From Treponema sp. (GTDB lineage Bacteria > Spirochaetota > Spirochaetia > Treponematales > Treponemataceae), in assembly GCA_024697295.1 (NCBI GenBank), contig JAILFZ010000136.1:1-35147 (forward strand): 35,147 bases of DNA, read 5' to 3'. Made by a program: the position numbers and the translations under genes. Numbering within the stretch: position 1 is the stretch's first letter; every line of letters begins with the position of its first letter. Below are positions 14,933 to 23,298 of this stretch, piece after piece. The notes under the pieces are model-generated. The model searched no databases and had not been told where the DNA came from. It worked only from the letters and a program-made list of their open reading frames with translations.

Positions 14933-15751
14933 ATGAAAAAGTTAACGATTGTAACCGGAGCCGGAAGCGGAATCGGAAAGGAATTTGCCCTCCAGCTCTC
15001 ACAAAGACTCAACACAGCCGATGACGAACTGTGGCTTATGGCCCGCTCAGAAGACAAGCTCCAGGCGGTAAAAACTCTGATTCAAACAGAAAAACCGTCG
15101 CTTGCCGTAAAATGCATTCCCGTTGATTTGACCGGGGCGGCTGGAGCGGTCAAGTTCAATTCAATTCTTGATGAATTTAAAAAAACTGAAGACTTTACAA
15201 TCACCTGTCTCGTAAACAACGCGGGATTCGGCACCTACGGACCTTTTTCTGACACACCGCTTGATGAACAGCTGTCCATGATTGAACTCAACTGTACAAG
15301 CCTTACGGGGTTGTGCGGACACGCAATTGAATACATGGGGCCGCTCTCAAAAATAATAAATGTTTCAAGCCTTGCGGCATTTATGCCCCTCGGAAACTTT
15401 GCCGTTTACGCTGCAACAAAGGCCTATGTTTTAAGTTTTTCTGTCGCACTCGCCGCAGAACTTAAAGAACGCGGCATCTCAGTCACTGCCCTCTGCCCGG
15501 GTTCGGTCAGCACAAACTTTGCAAACGTTGCATCAAACGGGGCACGAAAAGAAGTTCTTCACGGAAAGGACCCCCAAAAAGTAGTAGCCCACTGCATCAA
15601 AAAAGCATACAGGAATAAACGGATTGTATTGTACGCACCTAAATGGAAGTTCACTGCATTTTTAAGCCGTTTTACAGGCCGTTACCTTGTTGCACGCTTT
15701 ACGTATTTATTCAATAAAAGACCGAGGGCAAAACAGGCGGCACAAAAATGA
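14933..15751 (+). CDS. Short-chain dehydrogenase/reductase
   Basis: The 272-residue NAD(P)-dependent oxidoreductase has TGAGSGIGKEFA (TGxxxGIG dinucleotide loop, residues 8-19), CLVNNAGFGTYG (NNAG), the catalytic Ser in INVSSLAAFMPL and YAATKAYVLSF (YxxxK), and PGSVSTNF. It is a classical SDR, closest in feel to the DltE/YqjQ/17-beta-HSD12-like subgroup. The substrate cannot be read from sequence. The Rossmann strand begins at residue 3, so ATG 14933 is the real start even though no Shine-Dalgarno sequence precedes it. It is divergent from mgtE. pncB follows but has its own promoter. Confidence 0.9.
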   Translation: MKKLTIVTGAGSGIGKEFALQLSQRLNTADDELWLMARSEDKLQAVKTLIQTEKPSLAVKCIPVDLTGAAGAVKFNSILDEFKKTEDFTITCLVNNAGFGTYGPFSDTPLDEQLSMIELNCTSLTGLCGHAIEYMGPLSKIINVSSLAAFMPLGNFAVYAATKAYVLSFSVALAAELKERGISVTALCPGSVSTNFANVASNGARKEVLHGKDPQKVVAHCIKKAYRNKRIVLYAPKWKFTAFLSRFTGRYLVARFTYLFNKRPRAKQAAQK

Positions 15752-15770
15752 ACAAAACGCGGTTTACTGT

Positions 15771-15799
15771 TTGACTAAGACAGATATCTTTTCTAAACT
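15771..15799 (+). promoter_or_regulatory. Sigma70-type promoter for pncB
   Basis: TTGACT (15771-15776), 17-base spacer and TAAACT (15794-15799). The predicted leader of about 14 bases includes GAGG at 15810-15813, ahead of ATG 15820. Confidence 0.6.
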
Positions 15800-15819
15800 G
15801 AATAAAAAAGAGGCAATAT

Positions 15820-17046
15820 ATGAAATTTCCAAAACTGATTCATTCACTTCTCGAAAACGACCTTTACAAATATTCAATGGGACAGGCCATTTACCACCAG
15901 TTCCCGTCGTACAAGACGACATGGACATTCAAATGCAGAAACAAGGATGTTCACTTTTCGCACGAGACTGTAGAAGAAATCCGTGAGCAGATTAAAGCAT
16001 ACTGCAAACTCCGTTACACAGAAGAAGAACTTGAATACCTCCATAAAATTCAGTGGCTCAAAGGTTCATATATTGACTTTCTGCGCATCTGGCAGCCGCG
16101 CTACGAAGATTTTGAAATCAAAGAAACCAGCGAAGGCTGCGGACTTTCGATTGAAACAAAGGGAACCTGGCTCAACACCAGCATGTACGAAATCCCTACC
16201 CTCGCAATTGTAAACGAAGTTTACTTCCGCACAAATTACGACTACGAGGAACTGAAAGTTCAGTTTGAACGCCGTCTGGATAAAAAAATCCAGGGCCTCG
16301 TTGACGGAACTTACAAAATCGGCGCATTCTCAGAATTTGGTGTACGCCGCCGTCTGAGCGGCGCAATGCAGGAAGCAGCCGTAAAAGCCCTGATTAAAAA
16401 ACAGCAGAAACCGGGATACAGGGATTCTGTTTTTGTAGGAACATCAAACGTTTACCTTGCAAAAAAATACGGCGTAAAACCGGTCGGAACAATGGCCCAC
16501 GAATGGATTATGTGTGTCGGCCAGGGAAACCGCAAACACAACCCCGCATACAGCAACTGGTACGCACTCGATGCCTGGGTTAAGGAATATGGAATTCTCA
16601 ACGGAACCGCGCTGACAGACGCAATCACAACAGACTGCTTTCTGCGCGACTTCCAGCTTACATACGCCACACTCTTCAGCGGTGTGCGCCACGACTCAGG
16701 CGACCCGTTTGCCTGGGGCGACAAAATAATTGCCCACTACGAAAGCCTGGGAATCGATGCAAAAACAAAGACTCTGCTTTTCAGCGACAGCCTTGATTTT
16801 GAACGAGCAGACAAAATCCGCGCATACTTTAAGGACCGCGCAAAGGTAGCCTTCGGCATCGGAACTTATATTTCAAACGACACAGACGTTCCGCCTCTCA
16901 ACATTGTAATGAAGACAACAGCCTGCAATGGCGGGGATGTGGCAAAGATTTCTGACATCGAAGGAAAGAGTGTCTGCAAAAACCCCGAATACGTTGACTA
17001 CCTGCAGCGAAGCATCAACTGGCGCATGCAGCACAAGGAAATGTAG
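15820..17046 (+). CDS. pncB: Nicotinate phosphoribosyltransferase
   Basis: The 408-residue enzyme converts nicotinate, PRPP and ATP to nicotinate mononucleotide, the entry step for salvaging nicotinic acid into NAD. Typical PncB features are LLENDLYKYSMGQAIYHQFP at the N-terminus, YEIPTLAIVNEVYFR, EFGVRRRLSGAMQEA, GTSNVYLAKKYGVKPVGTMAHEW with the conserved His, DAITTDCFLRDF, LFSGVRHDSGDPFAWGDK and FGIGTYISND. The length is that of the bacterial enzyme. Its product is used by NadD, which is also encoded in this window (31858-32508). The GAGG ribosome site and a good promoter precede it, so it is probably monocistronic. Confidence 0.95.
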   Translation: MKFPKLIHSLLENDLYKYSMGQAIYHQFPSYKTTWTFKCRNKDVHFSHETVEEIREQIKAYCKLRYTEEELEYLHKIQWLKGSYIDFLRIWQPRYEDFEIKETSEGCGLSIETKGTWLNTSMYEIPTLAIVNEVYFRTNYDYEELKVQFERRLDKKIQGLVDGTYKIGAFSEFGVRRRLSGAMQEAAVKALIKKQQKPGYRDSVFVGTSNVYLAKKYGVKPVGTMAHEWIMCVGQGNRKHNPAYSNWYALDAWVKEYGILNGTALTDAITTDCFLRDFQLTYATLFSGVRHDSGDPFAWGDKIIAHYESLGIDAKTKTLLFSDSLDFERADKIRAYFKDRAKVAFGIGTYISNDTDVPPLNIVMKTTACNGGDVAKISDIEGKSVCKNPEYVDYLQRSINWRMQHKEM

Positions 17047-17212
17047 GCAGCACTTTTTGAATTCAACACGGCTGATTTTCTCCAAAAACTCTATTTCTAA
17101 AATATAATTTCAGAATTTTAGTCATAATTAAGTAATATTGAACTATTCTTAAATTTCACTCGCTCCGATTATTGAAAACGGAGAGCAGTTACAAATTTCC
17201 CTCATAATTTAA

Positions 17213-17953
17213 ATGGAGTATACAAAAAGTATGAGAGTCTGTTTTGTAACGGAGCAGAAAAGTGTCTGTCGGGTAATAATAAACCGACTCAATGATTTTG
17301 GTTACCACGGTTATATCCAGGATGACTGGCTCGGTTTAGACAACGATTTACATTCAACCGAAAAAAAAATCGATCTTCTTGTCTGCGATTTTTCGTACGC
17401 AGGGAACGCTTCGGTAAACTTCTTTGACATTGTAAAGCAAACCGGCAACAACGTTCCCGTCATTTTTTACAACGATCCCCTGCCCGATGATGAAGAGCGG
17501 GTTGCCTGGTGGATCATGCAGAACGAAAATGCCTACAACATCATCCTTTCAACAGATACAGTCGAATTATTGAACCGCTTGAATTCACTTATCTGCGATT
17601 CAAAAATCCGCCCCCACATTTCACTTTTACAACCGCCGGTTCCGCTCGCCTACAAAGACCTGCGCCAGAACACTCCCTGCCGCGAACTTGATTTGTACCA
17701 GTTCCGGCGACGCACAGGCATTCCGCCTTCCATGTTCAGCCTTTTTGAATACATGTACAAAAACCGCAGACGCGACTTTACCTTAATGGATCTTGCAAAG
17801 GCGCTCTTTAAAACAAGAGCCCGAGCCAGGGAAAGCGTCAATTCGGTTTATTCGTATATTTCGCGCCTGAAAAAATATATAGAAAAAGACACTGAAAGCA
17901 GGATTGATATAATCCGGACCTCGATGGGCCGGTACGAGATGATAGTTTATTAA
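17213..17953 (+). CDS. Orphan OmpR-like regulator with atypical receiver domain
   Basis: The 246-residue protein has a receiver-like domain (residues about 7-125) and a C-terminal winged helix (about 175-246). The receiver keeps the aspartate strand (IDLLVCDFSYAG, matching hxxDhxMPG), but the usual acidic pair after strand 1 is TE (CFVTEQ) and no clear switch Lys is seen. The C-terminal part, VYSYISRLKKYIEKD then IIRTSMGRYEM, matches OmpR/PhoB wings (hISRLRkKL...I.TVrGxGY). No histidine kinase is next to it. Phosphorylation may be absent. The start is uncertain: ATG 17213 has no ribosome site, while ATG 17231 follows GGAG by 12 bases and fits the domain edge better. Confidence 0.75.
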   Translation: MEYTKSMRVCFVTEQKSVCRVIINRLNDFGYHGYIQDDWLGLDNDLHSTEKKIDLLVCDFSYAGNASVNFFDIVKQTGNNVPVIFYNDPLPDDEERVAWWIMQNENAYNIILSTDTVELLNRLNSLICDSKIRPHISLLQPPVPLAYKDLRQNTPCRELDLYQFRRRTGIPPSMFSLFEYMYKNRRRDFTLMDLAKALFKTRARARESVNSVYSYISRLKKYIEKDTESRIDIIRTSMGRYEMIVY

Positions 17954-17964
17954 GTGAAAAAAAG

Positions 17965-18037
17965 TCGGGTATGGCGGATTCGAACCGCCGGCCTCTACGT
18001 CCCGAACGTAGCGCGCTACCAGCTGCGCTAATACCCG
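17965..18037 (-). tRNA. tRNA-Pro (anticodon CGG)
   Basis: The acceptor stem pairs CGGGTAT (18037-18031) with ATACCCG (17972-17966), discriminator A. The anticodon stem CTACG/CGTAG encloses loop TTCGGGA, anticodon CGG. The T-arm GGCGG/CCGCC with TTCGAAT is standard. The 3' CCA is not encoded. A T-run follows on the transcribed strand and may serve as an end. It reads the CCG codon. Confidence 0.95.
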
Positions 18038-18069
18038 AAAAAAAAATGCCCTCCTAAAATCAGGAGGGC
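18038..18069 (-). terminator. Intrinsic terminator between tRNA-Asp and tRNA-Pro
   Basis: A perfect 8-bp GC-rich stem (18048-18055 with 18062-18069, 6-base loop) is followed on the minus strand by A and nine Ts (18046-18038). The T-run touches the first base of tRNA-Pro. It lies just 3 bases after the tRNA-Asp 3' end, so tRNA-Pro would need readthrough. Confidence 0.8.
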
Positions 18070-18072
18070 TTA

Positions 18073-18146
18073 CGCGAGCAGCGGGGCTCGAACCCGCGAT
18101 CTCCGGCGTGACAGGCCAGCGCGATAACCAGCTTCGCTATGCCCGC
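18073..18146 (-). tRNA. tRNA-Asp (anticodon GTC)
   Basis: The acceptor stem pairs GCGGGCA (18146-18140) with TGCTCGC (18080-18074; one G-U), discriminator G as expected for Asp. The anticodon stem CTGGC/GCCGG encloses CTGTCAC, anticodon GTC. The T-arm GCGGG/CCCGC with TTCGAGC is standard. CCA is not encoded. A strong promoter sits 12 bases upstream. Confidence 0.95.
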
Positions 18147-18157
18147 GTGATGTTGTT

Positions 18158-18186
18158 ATATTATCAAAGCATGGATTTTAGGTCAA
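18158..18186 (-). promoter_or_regulatory. Strong sigma70-type promoter for tRNA-Asp (and tRNA-Pro)
   Basis: On the minus strand TTGACC (18186-18181), exactly 17 bases, TAATAT (18163-18158), preceded by TTTGA. The -10 box ends 11 bases before the tRNA 5' end, giving a very short 5' leader. Confidence 0.75.
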
Positions 18187-18257
18187 TAGCATTTTTTCAA
18201 AATTTAATATTTTTTTTCATTTTTTTAACTTCACTCCCAAACCGGCGCGTTCCTTTG

Positions 18258-18287
18258 TTGACAGTTAACAAGGCTAGATGATAAAAT
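18258..18287 (+). promoter_or_regulatory. Sigma70-type promoter for the PpiD/SurA-like gene
   Basis: A consensus TTGACA (18258-18263), 18-base spacer and TAAAAT (18282-18287). The leader would be about 55 bases. It is divergent from the tRNA-Asp promoter, with about 70 AT-rich bases between the two -35 boxes. Confidence 0.65.
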
Positions 18288-18348
18288 CAAATACTATATT
18301 TAATAAAGGATAATATCCATTATTACTAAAAAGAAGGACACATTCACT

Positions 18349-19815
18349 ATGAGAAAAACATTGTTATTTGTCGGATCTGTAATCATTCTTATTTTTTCCG
18401 CAATCACCTTTATTTTTATTCCGGCTGCTACACCGGGCGCACAGGGCGAAGCTCTTGTTTTTGGTAAATACGGAAACAAAAAGATTGAATATGCACAGGG
18501 TACAGAATTTGCAAACGCTGTAAACAACTACACAGAAATGTACCGCAACCAGGGTTCAAACCTTACAGACTCTGATTATTTCTACATTTACAACTATGCT
18601 TTTAATTCAGCTGTACAGGCAATTGCCTACAAACAGGCAATCGACAAAGCAGGCTGGAAACCGGCAGAAGAAGCTGTTGCACGCGCAATGGTTCCGTACT
18701 TTGCTGACGAAAACGGCAACTATTCATCAAAAATCTACAATTCTGTATCTCCAGAAGATATTGCAAACCTCAAAAAAGAACTTAAACGCGGCCAGACATG
18801 GAACCGCTACAGCGAAGACCTTCTCGGTTCTCAGGTTAATGTCGGCGGACAGAAAATGTACGGTCTTAAAGCTCCTGAAGCAGAAGCTGAATTCCTCGCT
18901 AAAGTCGGCGGAGAAAAACGTGCCTTTGACATGGCTGTATTCAATACAGAAGACTATCCGGACTCTGCAGTTAAAACATTTGCAGGCGAAAACAAGGATT
19001 TGTTCAACAAATACAATGTTTCTGTAATCACTGTAAAAGAAGCTGCAAAAGCAAAATCAGTCCTCAACAAAATCAAAAACGAAGAAATCACTTTTGCTGA
19101 TGCTGTCGGTGAATACTCTGACAAAGCATACTCAGGAAGCGACGGTCTCGTAACTTCAAATTTTGAATATCAGATTAAAGACATCCTCAAAAATGCCGGC
19201 GACATCGAAAAGATTTCTGCATTGAACGTTGATGAACTTTCTGACGTAATCGAAACAAACACAGGTTACTCAATCTTCCGCTGCAACCTTGCAAAATCAG
19301 CTCCGGACCTTTCTGACAAAGCAACACTTGCTGCAGTCCGCAGTTACATCGAATCAAAAGAAGCTTCAAAAATCGAAGACTTCTACATCACATCTGCAAA
19401 AGGCATGATCAGCAATGCATCAACAAAGGGATTCAAAAAAGCTTGTGATGACAGCGAAGGTAAATACGTTTCAGTTCCAGCCTTCCCTCTCAACTATGAC
19501 AACTCAGAACTCTTTGCTTCAATTTCTTCTGATGTTAAAGAACTTTCTTCGGCTTCATCAAACGAAAACTTCCTCAAAACTGCATTCTCCCTCAAACAGG
19601 GCGAAATCTCTGAACCAATCGTTCTTGGCAACAATGTAATCGTTCTCAAGCTTACAACAGTTCAGACAGACAACGTAACTGACGACGCTAAAAAATCTGT
19701 AACAGAAAAAATCAAAACAATTGACCAGAGCGCAAGCCAGTCTACACTGCTCACAAGCAGCAAGGTTAAGAATGACGTTTCAAACGTTTTCTTTAACAAA
19801 ATCATGAAAAAATAA
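18349..19815 (+). CDS. PpiD/SurA-like periplasmic foldase with parvulin-type domain
   Basis: The 488-residue protein has an N-terminal signal anchor (about residues 4-25, LLFVGSVIILIFSAITFIFI). A SurA_N-like helical region follows (about 45-165; NYAFNSAVQAIAYKQAIDKA, PYFADENGNYSSKIYN), then a parvulin-like domain near 223-312 (VSVITVKEAAKAKSVLNKIK, ITFADAVGEYSDK, GSDGLVTS, VIETNTGYSIFRC) and a second weaker rotamase-like module near 390-450 (TAFSLKQGEISEPIVLGNNV). Such proteins assist folding of exported proteins at the outer face of the inner membrane. Whether isomerase residues are intact is unclear. Well-expressed codons and a consensus promoter fit an abundant chaperone. A DUF115 gene follows within 23 bases. 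Confidence 0.85.
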   Translation: MRKTLLFVGSVIILIFSAITFIFIPAATPGAQGEALVFGKYGNKKIEYAQGTEFANAVNNYTEMYRNQGSNLTDSDYFYIYNYAFNSAVQAIAYKQAIDKAGWKPAEEAVARAMVPYFADENGNYSSKIYNSVSPEDIANLKKELKRGQTWNRYSEDLLGSQVNVGGQKMYGLKAPEAEAEFLAKVGGEKRAFDMAVFNTEDYPDSAVKTFAGENKDLFNKYNVSVITVKEAAKAKSVLNKIKNEEITFADAVGEYSDKAYSGSDGLVTSNFEYQIKDILKNAGDIEKISALNVDELSDVIETNTGYSIFRCNLAKSAPDLSDKATLAAVRSYIESKEASKIEDFYITSAKGMISNASTKGFKKACDDSEGKYVSVPAFPLNYDNSELFASISSDVKELSSASSNENFLKTAFSLKQGEISEPIVLGNNVIVLKLTTVQTDNVTDDAKKSVTEKIKTIDQSASQSTLLTSSKVKNDVSNVFFNKIMKK

Positions 19816-19838
19816 AAATCTTTTTGAAGATAGAAGGC

Positions 19839-21482
19839 ATGGATAATTCCGATATCACTCAAAAAGAAAACAAACCCTGCCCGGTTGAGACCGGACAGGG
19901 TCTTTCAATTCTATACAAAGACAGATACCTCTATTCAAAATACGCCGCAGACCGTTCAATCAAACAAATCATCCAGAACCTTACAATTCCTGACAGTACC
20001 CTGATTCTATTATTTTCACCGTGTCTTTGGCATGGAATCACTGAATTACTTGAAAAAACAAAATCAAATTCTGATATCCGGATTTTTGCAGTTGAAGACG
20101 ATACTGCCCTTTTTGAACTTGCATCGAAGGGCCTGAAACCGGAATGGAATATCAAGCTTATAACTTCTAAAGAGCTGCCGTCAATTTTTGACAAAGTGTA
20201 TTTATTCAAGCGGGCCCTGTCTATCGACATGAGCGGCGGAACTTTTTTTAATTCAAAACAATATGAATACGACAGGATTTTTGCACAGGATACAATCGGC
20301 CAGTTCTGGAAAAACCGCGTAACGCTTGTAAAACTCGGCCGCCTTTTTAGCAGGAACTTCCTAAAAAACCTGAAAAAGGCTCCGGCAAATCACAGTATCG
20401 AAGACTTTTACAAAAAAATCGACCGTCCGATTGTAGTCTTTGGAGCAGGTCAGGGTTTAGAAGAATTATTGAATTCAATTCATGAGCAGAATAAAGATTT
20501 TGATTCAATTTTCAGCCGGCTCTGCATAATCGCAGTTGACGCCGCCCTGAGTGCCCTAAAAAAACATAACATCACGCCGGATTTTGCCGTAGCAGTCGAA
20601 AGCCAGCTTGCTTCCGAAAAATGCTACATCGGAAGCACAGACATGGAAAGCATTCTTTTGTGCGACATGACGAGCAGAATAAGTCTTTCTAAAAAAATCA
20701 AAAGTCCTCACGCTTTCTTTACCTCAGAATATGACAGGGCTTCATTTATCGATGAAGCAAACAGTATTGGTATTCTTCCGCCGTCCGTACCTCCATTGGG
20801 CTCTGTAGGCCTCACAGCAGCCTTTATAGCGCTTCAAATGAGGTCGTCCAGCATGTATCCCGTTTTTGTCACAGGCCTCGATTTTTCGTTTACAGAAGGC
20901 TTTACGCATGCCCGCGGAACTCCAGCCCATACGGCACGCCTGTTCAAAAGCACAAGATTAGTACCGGTTCAAAACTATGACGCCTGTTACCGCACCGGCT
21001 GCAAAAAAGTTATGGGAAAAACAGCGCCGGTCATCACGGACATAACGCTTAAAAACTACGCCGATCTTTTTAGCCGGTATTTTGCAGGCATTCCAAATCT
21101 TTTTGATGCAGGTAAATCAGGACTCAATCTGGGACTTCCTTTTATTCCGGCCAAAAACTTTATTGAATGCGCATTATCTTTCCAGAAAAAAACAAGCCCG
21201 GTAAACTTTATCAAAAACTCTGACGAAAAAACCGGGGCAACCCGGAACTTTATCGAAGAACACAAAAAAAACCTGCTCAGGATAAAAGAATTACTTTCAA
21301 AAGGACAGTCTGCAAACCCACCCCCAAAACCTGATTTACAGACAGAAATAAAAAACCGCCTGGAAAAATGCAGTTATTTGTACCTGCACTTTCCGGACGG
21401 TTATGTCTGCAAAAGCGATGATTTAAGCTTCTTAAAACGCGTAAGAAGCGAAATCGACTTTTTTATCAAAGACTTAAGTTAG
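19839..21482 (+). CDS. DUF115/MptE-like, motility-associated-factor glycosyltransferase-like protein
   Basis: The 547-residue protein contains a Rossmann-like core: RPIVVFGAGQGLEELL, then RLCIIAVDAALSALKKHNITPDFAVAVES, and later PLGSVGLTAAFIALQM with FVTGLDFSFTEGFTHARGTP. This is the DUF115 region of MptE-like and Maf proteins. In flagellated bacteria Maf proteins glycosylate flagellin with nonulosonic acids; in archaea MptE is a pterin pyrophosphokinase. In a spirochaete, sugar transfer to flagella or surface proteins is plausible but unproven. I prefer ATG 19839 over the upstream TTG 19824. It follows the foldase gene closely and its 3' end overlaps the convergent lepA by 4 bases. Confidence 0.78.
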   Translation: MDNSDITQKENKPCPVETGQGLSILYKDRYLYSKYAADRSIKQIIQNLTIPDSTLILLFSPCLWHGITELLEKTKSNSDIRIFAVEDDTALFELASKGLKPEWNIKLITSKELPSIFDKVYLFKRALSIDMSGGTFFNSKQYEYDRIFAQDTIGQFWKNRVTLVKLGRLFSRNFLKNLKKAPANHSIEDFYKKIDRPIVVFGAGQGLEELLNSIHEQNKDFDSIFSRLCIIAVDAALSALKKHNITPDFAVAVESQLASEKCYIGSTDMESILLCDMTSRISLSKKIKSPHAFFTSEYDRASFIDEANSIGILPPSVPPLGSVGLTAAFIALQMRSSSMYPVFVTGLDFSFTEGFTHARGTPAHTARLFKSTRLVPVQNYDACYRTGCKKVMGKTAPVITDITLKNYADLFSRYFAGIPNLFDAGKSGLNLGLPFIPAKNFIECALSFQKKTSPVNFIKNSDEKTGATRNFIEEHKKNLLRIKELLSKGQSANPPPKPDLQTEIKNRLEKCSYLYLHFPDGYVCKSDDLSFLKRVRSEIDFFIKDLS

Positions 21483-23281
21483 TCTTCCTTTTCTTTAAGA
21501 ACTGCAAGGAAGGCGCTCTGAGGAAGTTCAACATTACCAACCATCTTCATGCGCTTTTTACCTTCCTTCTGTTTTTCCAGAAGTTTTCGTTTACGGGTAA
21601 TATCACCGCCATAACACTTTGCCAGAACGTCCTTACGGACTGGGTTTACTGTCTCACGGGCAATAATCTGGCTTCCGATAGCCCCCTGAATCGCAACCTT
21701 AAACTGCTGACGTGCAATTTCATCCTTGAGACGCTCGCAGACCTTTTTGGCGCGGGCAACGGCACCCGCCCTGAATGCAAGAAAGGATAAAGCATCAACC
21801 GGTTTTGAGTTAATCAGAGTGTCTACTTTTACAAGGTCAGTTGTTCTGTAGCCGGTTACTTCGTAATCAAAACTTGCATAACCGCGGCTATAGCTTTTTA
21901 GGCGGTCATAAAAGTCAAAGAGAACTTCGGCAAGCGGCATTTCGTAGATAAGTTCAACGCGCTTTTCGTCGAGGTACTGCATGTTCTTCTGCTCGCCGCG
22001 TTTTTCAGTACAAAGCGCAATGATTGAACCGATATATTCTGCCGGTGTTATAATCGATGCGCTGATATACGGTTCCTGAGCTTCCCGTATTTTTGTTTCC
22101 GGATACTCGGTCGGGTTATCGATTGTAATTGTATCTCCGTTAGTCAAAGTACATTTGTATTCAACAGATGGAGATGTAAAAATAACTGCCTGGTCGTAGT
22201 CACGTTCCAGGCGTTCCTGGATAATTTCTAGATGCAAAAGTCCCAAAAACCCGCAGCGGAAGCCGTTACCCAAAGCAATCGAATTATCCTTTTCGTAAAC
22301 AAGGCTTGCGTCATTGAGCTTGAGTTTTTCCATTGAGTCTTTTAATTCTTCATAATCATTTGAATCCATCGGGTAAATGGAAGAAAAGACTACAGGCTTA
22401 ACCTCTTTAAATCCCGGAAGAGGAGCTGGAGCCGGATCGTTTGAAAGAGTTACCGTATCGCCTACTTTTACATCGCTTACGGTTTTACAGCCTGCAACAA
22501 TATAACCTACATCTCCTGCTTCAAGATACTGAGTTTCTTCGTAATTGATTTTAAAGATACCAATCTGTTCAACCTTGTAATCCGTGTTATTCGACATAAA
22601 ACGAATCGGGTCTCCCTTTCTGATTCTTCCCTCTTTTACGCGGATATGAATTACAACGCCACGGTATTCGTCATAGTGACAGTCAAAAATAAGGGCCTGG
22701 GCCTTGCCTTCAGGATTGCCGCTCGGAGGCGGAAACTTTGTAACGATGGCTTCCATCAGGTCATCGATACCCTCGCCTGTTTTGGCGCTTACCTTTACGG
22801 CATCAGCGCTGTCGAGCCCAAGGTCATGTTCAATCTGATGGCAAACGCCAGGAATGTCTGCCGAAGGCAGGTCAATTTTATTGATTACAGGAACGATGGT
22901 TAAATCGTGTTCCATCGCCATGTAAAGGTTGGAAACGGTCTGACTTTCGACGCCCTGACTTGCGTCAACAAGAATCAGGGCACCCTCGCACGATGCGATG
23001 GCACGGCTTACTTCGTAAGAAAAGTCTACGTGGCCCGGTGTATCTACAAAGTTAAGTTCATAATCTTTGCCGTCCTTTGCATGATAAGGAATTGTTACTG
23101 CCTGACTTTTTATTGTAATTCCACGCTCGCGTTCTATATCCATATTGTCCAGAATCTGGTTTGTCATATAGCGGTCGTCGATAATCTTTGCTTTTTGAAT
23201 CAAGCGGTCGGCAAGTGTTGACTTACCGTGGTCGATATGGGCAACAATACAAAAGTTGCGTTTGAATTTCATCTCTGTCAT
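21479..23281 (-). CDS. lepA: Elongation factor 4 (LepA)
   Basis: The 600-residue GTPase has the LepA domain order. The G domain shows CIVAHIDHGKSTLADRL (P-loop), ERERGITIKSQ, NFVDTPGHVDFSYEVSRA and PVINKIDLPSAD. It continues through the EF-G-like domains II-V to the LepA-specific C-terminus (QGAIGSQIIARETVNPVRKD, VLAKCYGGDITRKRKLLEKQ, EGKKRMK). LepA acts on ribosomes at initiation or stalled elongation and supports 30S biogenesis. AAGGA sits 8 bases before ATG 23281. It follows the HtrA-like gene by 17 bases and is likely in its operon. No terminator is visible at its convergent end. Confidence 0.98.
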   Translation of the reverse strand: MTEMKFKRNFCIVAHIDHGKSTLADRLIQKAKIIDDRYMTNQILDNMDIERERGITIKSQAVTIPYHAKDGKDYELNFVDTPGHVDFSYEVSRAIASCEGALILVDASQGVESQTVSNLYMAMEHDLTIVPVINKIDLPSADIPGVCHQIEHDLGLDSADAVKVSAKTGEGIDDLMEAIVTKFPPPSGNPEGKAQALIFDCHYDEYRGVVIHIRVKEGRIRKGDPIRFMSNNTDYKVEQIGIFKINYEETQYLEAGDVGYIVAGCKTVSDVKVGDTVTLSNDPAPAPLPGFKEVKPVVFSSIYPMDSNDYEELKDSMEKLKLNDASLVYEKDNSIALGNGFRCGFLGLLHLEIIQERLERDYDQAVIFTSPSVEYKCTLTNGDTITIDNPTEYPETKIREAQEPYISASIITPAEYIGSIIALCTEKRGEQKNMQYLDEKRVELIYEMPLAEVLFDFYDRLKSYSRGYASFDYEVTGYRTTDLVKVDTLINSKPVDALSFLAFRAGAVARAKKVCERLKDEIARQQFKVAIQGAIGSQIIARETVNPVRKDVLAKCYGGDITRKRKLLEKQKEGKKRMKMVGNVELPQSAFLAVLKEKED

Positions 23282-23298
23282 TACAAATTCCTTAGGAT

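Noticed and set aside
17163-17184. CTCCG...CGGAG hairpin before the OmpR-like gene as a pncB terminator
   Set aside because: The stem is only 5 bp with a long loop and no T-run follows, so it cannot be called a terminator.
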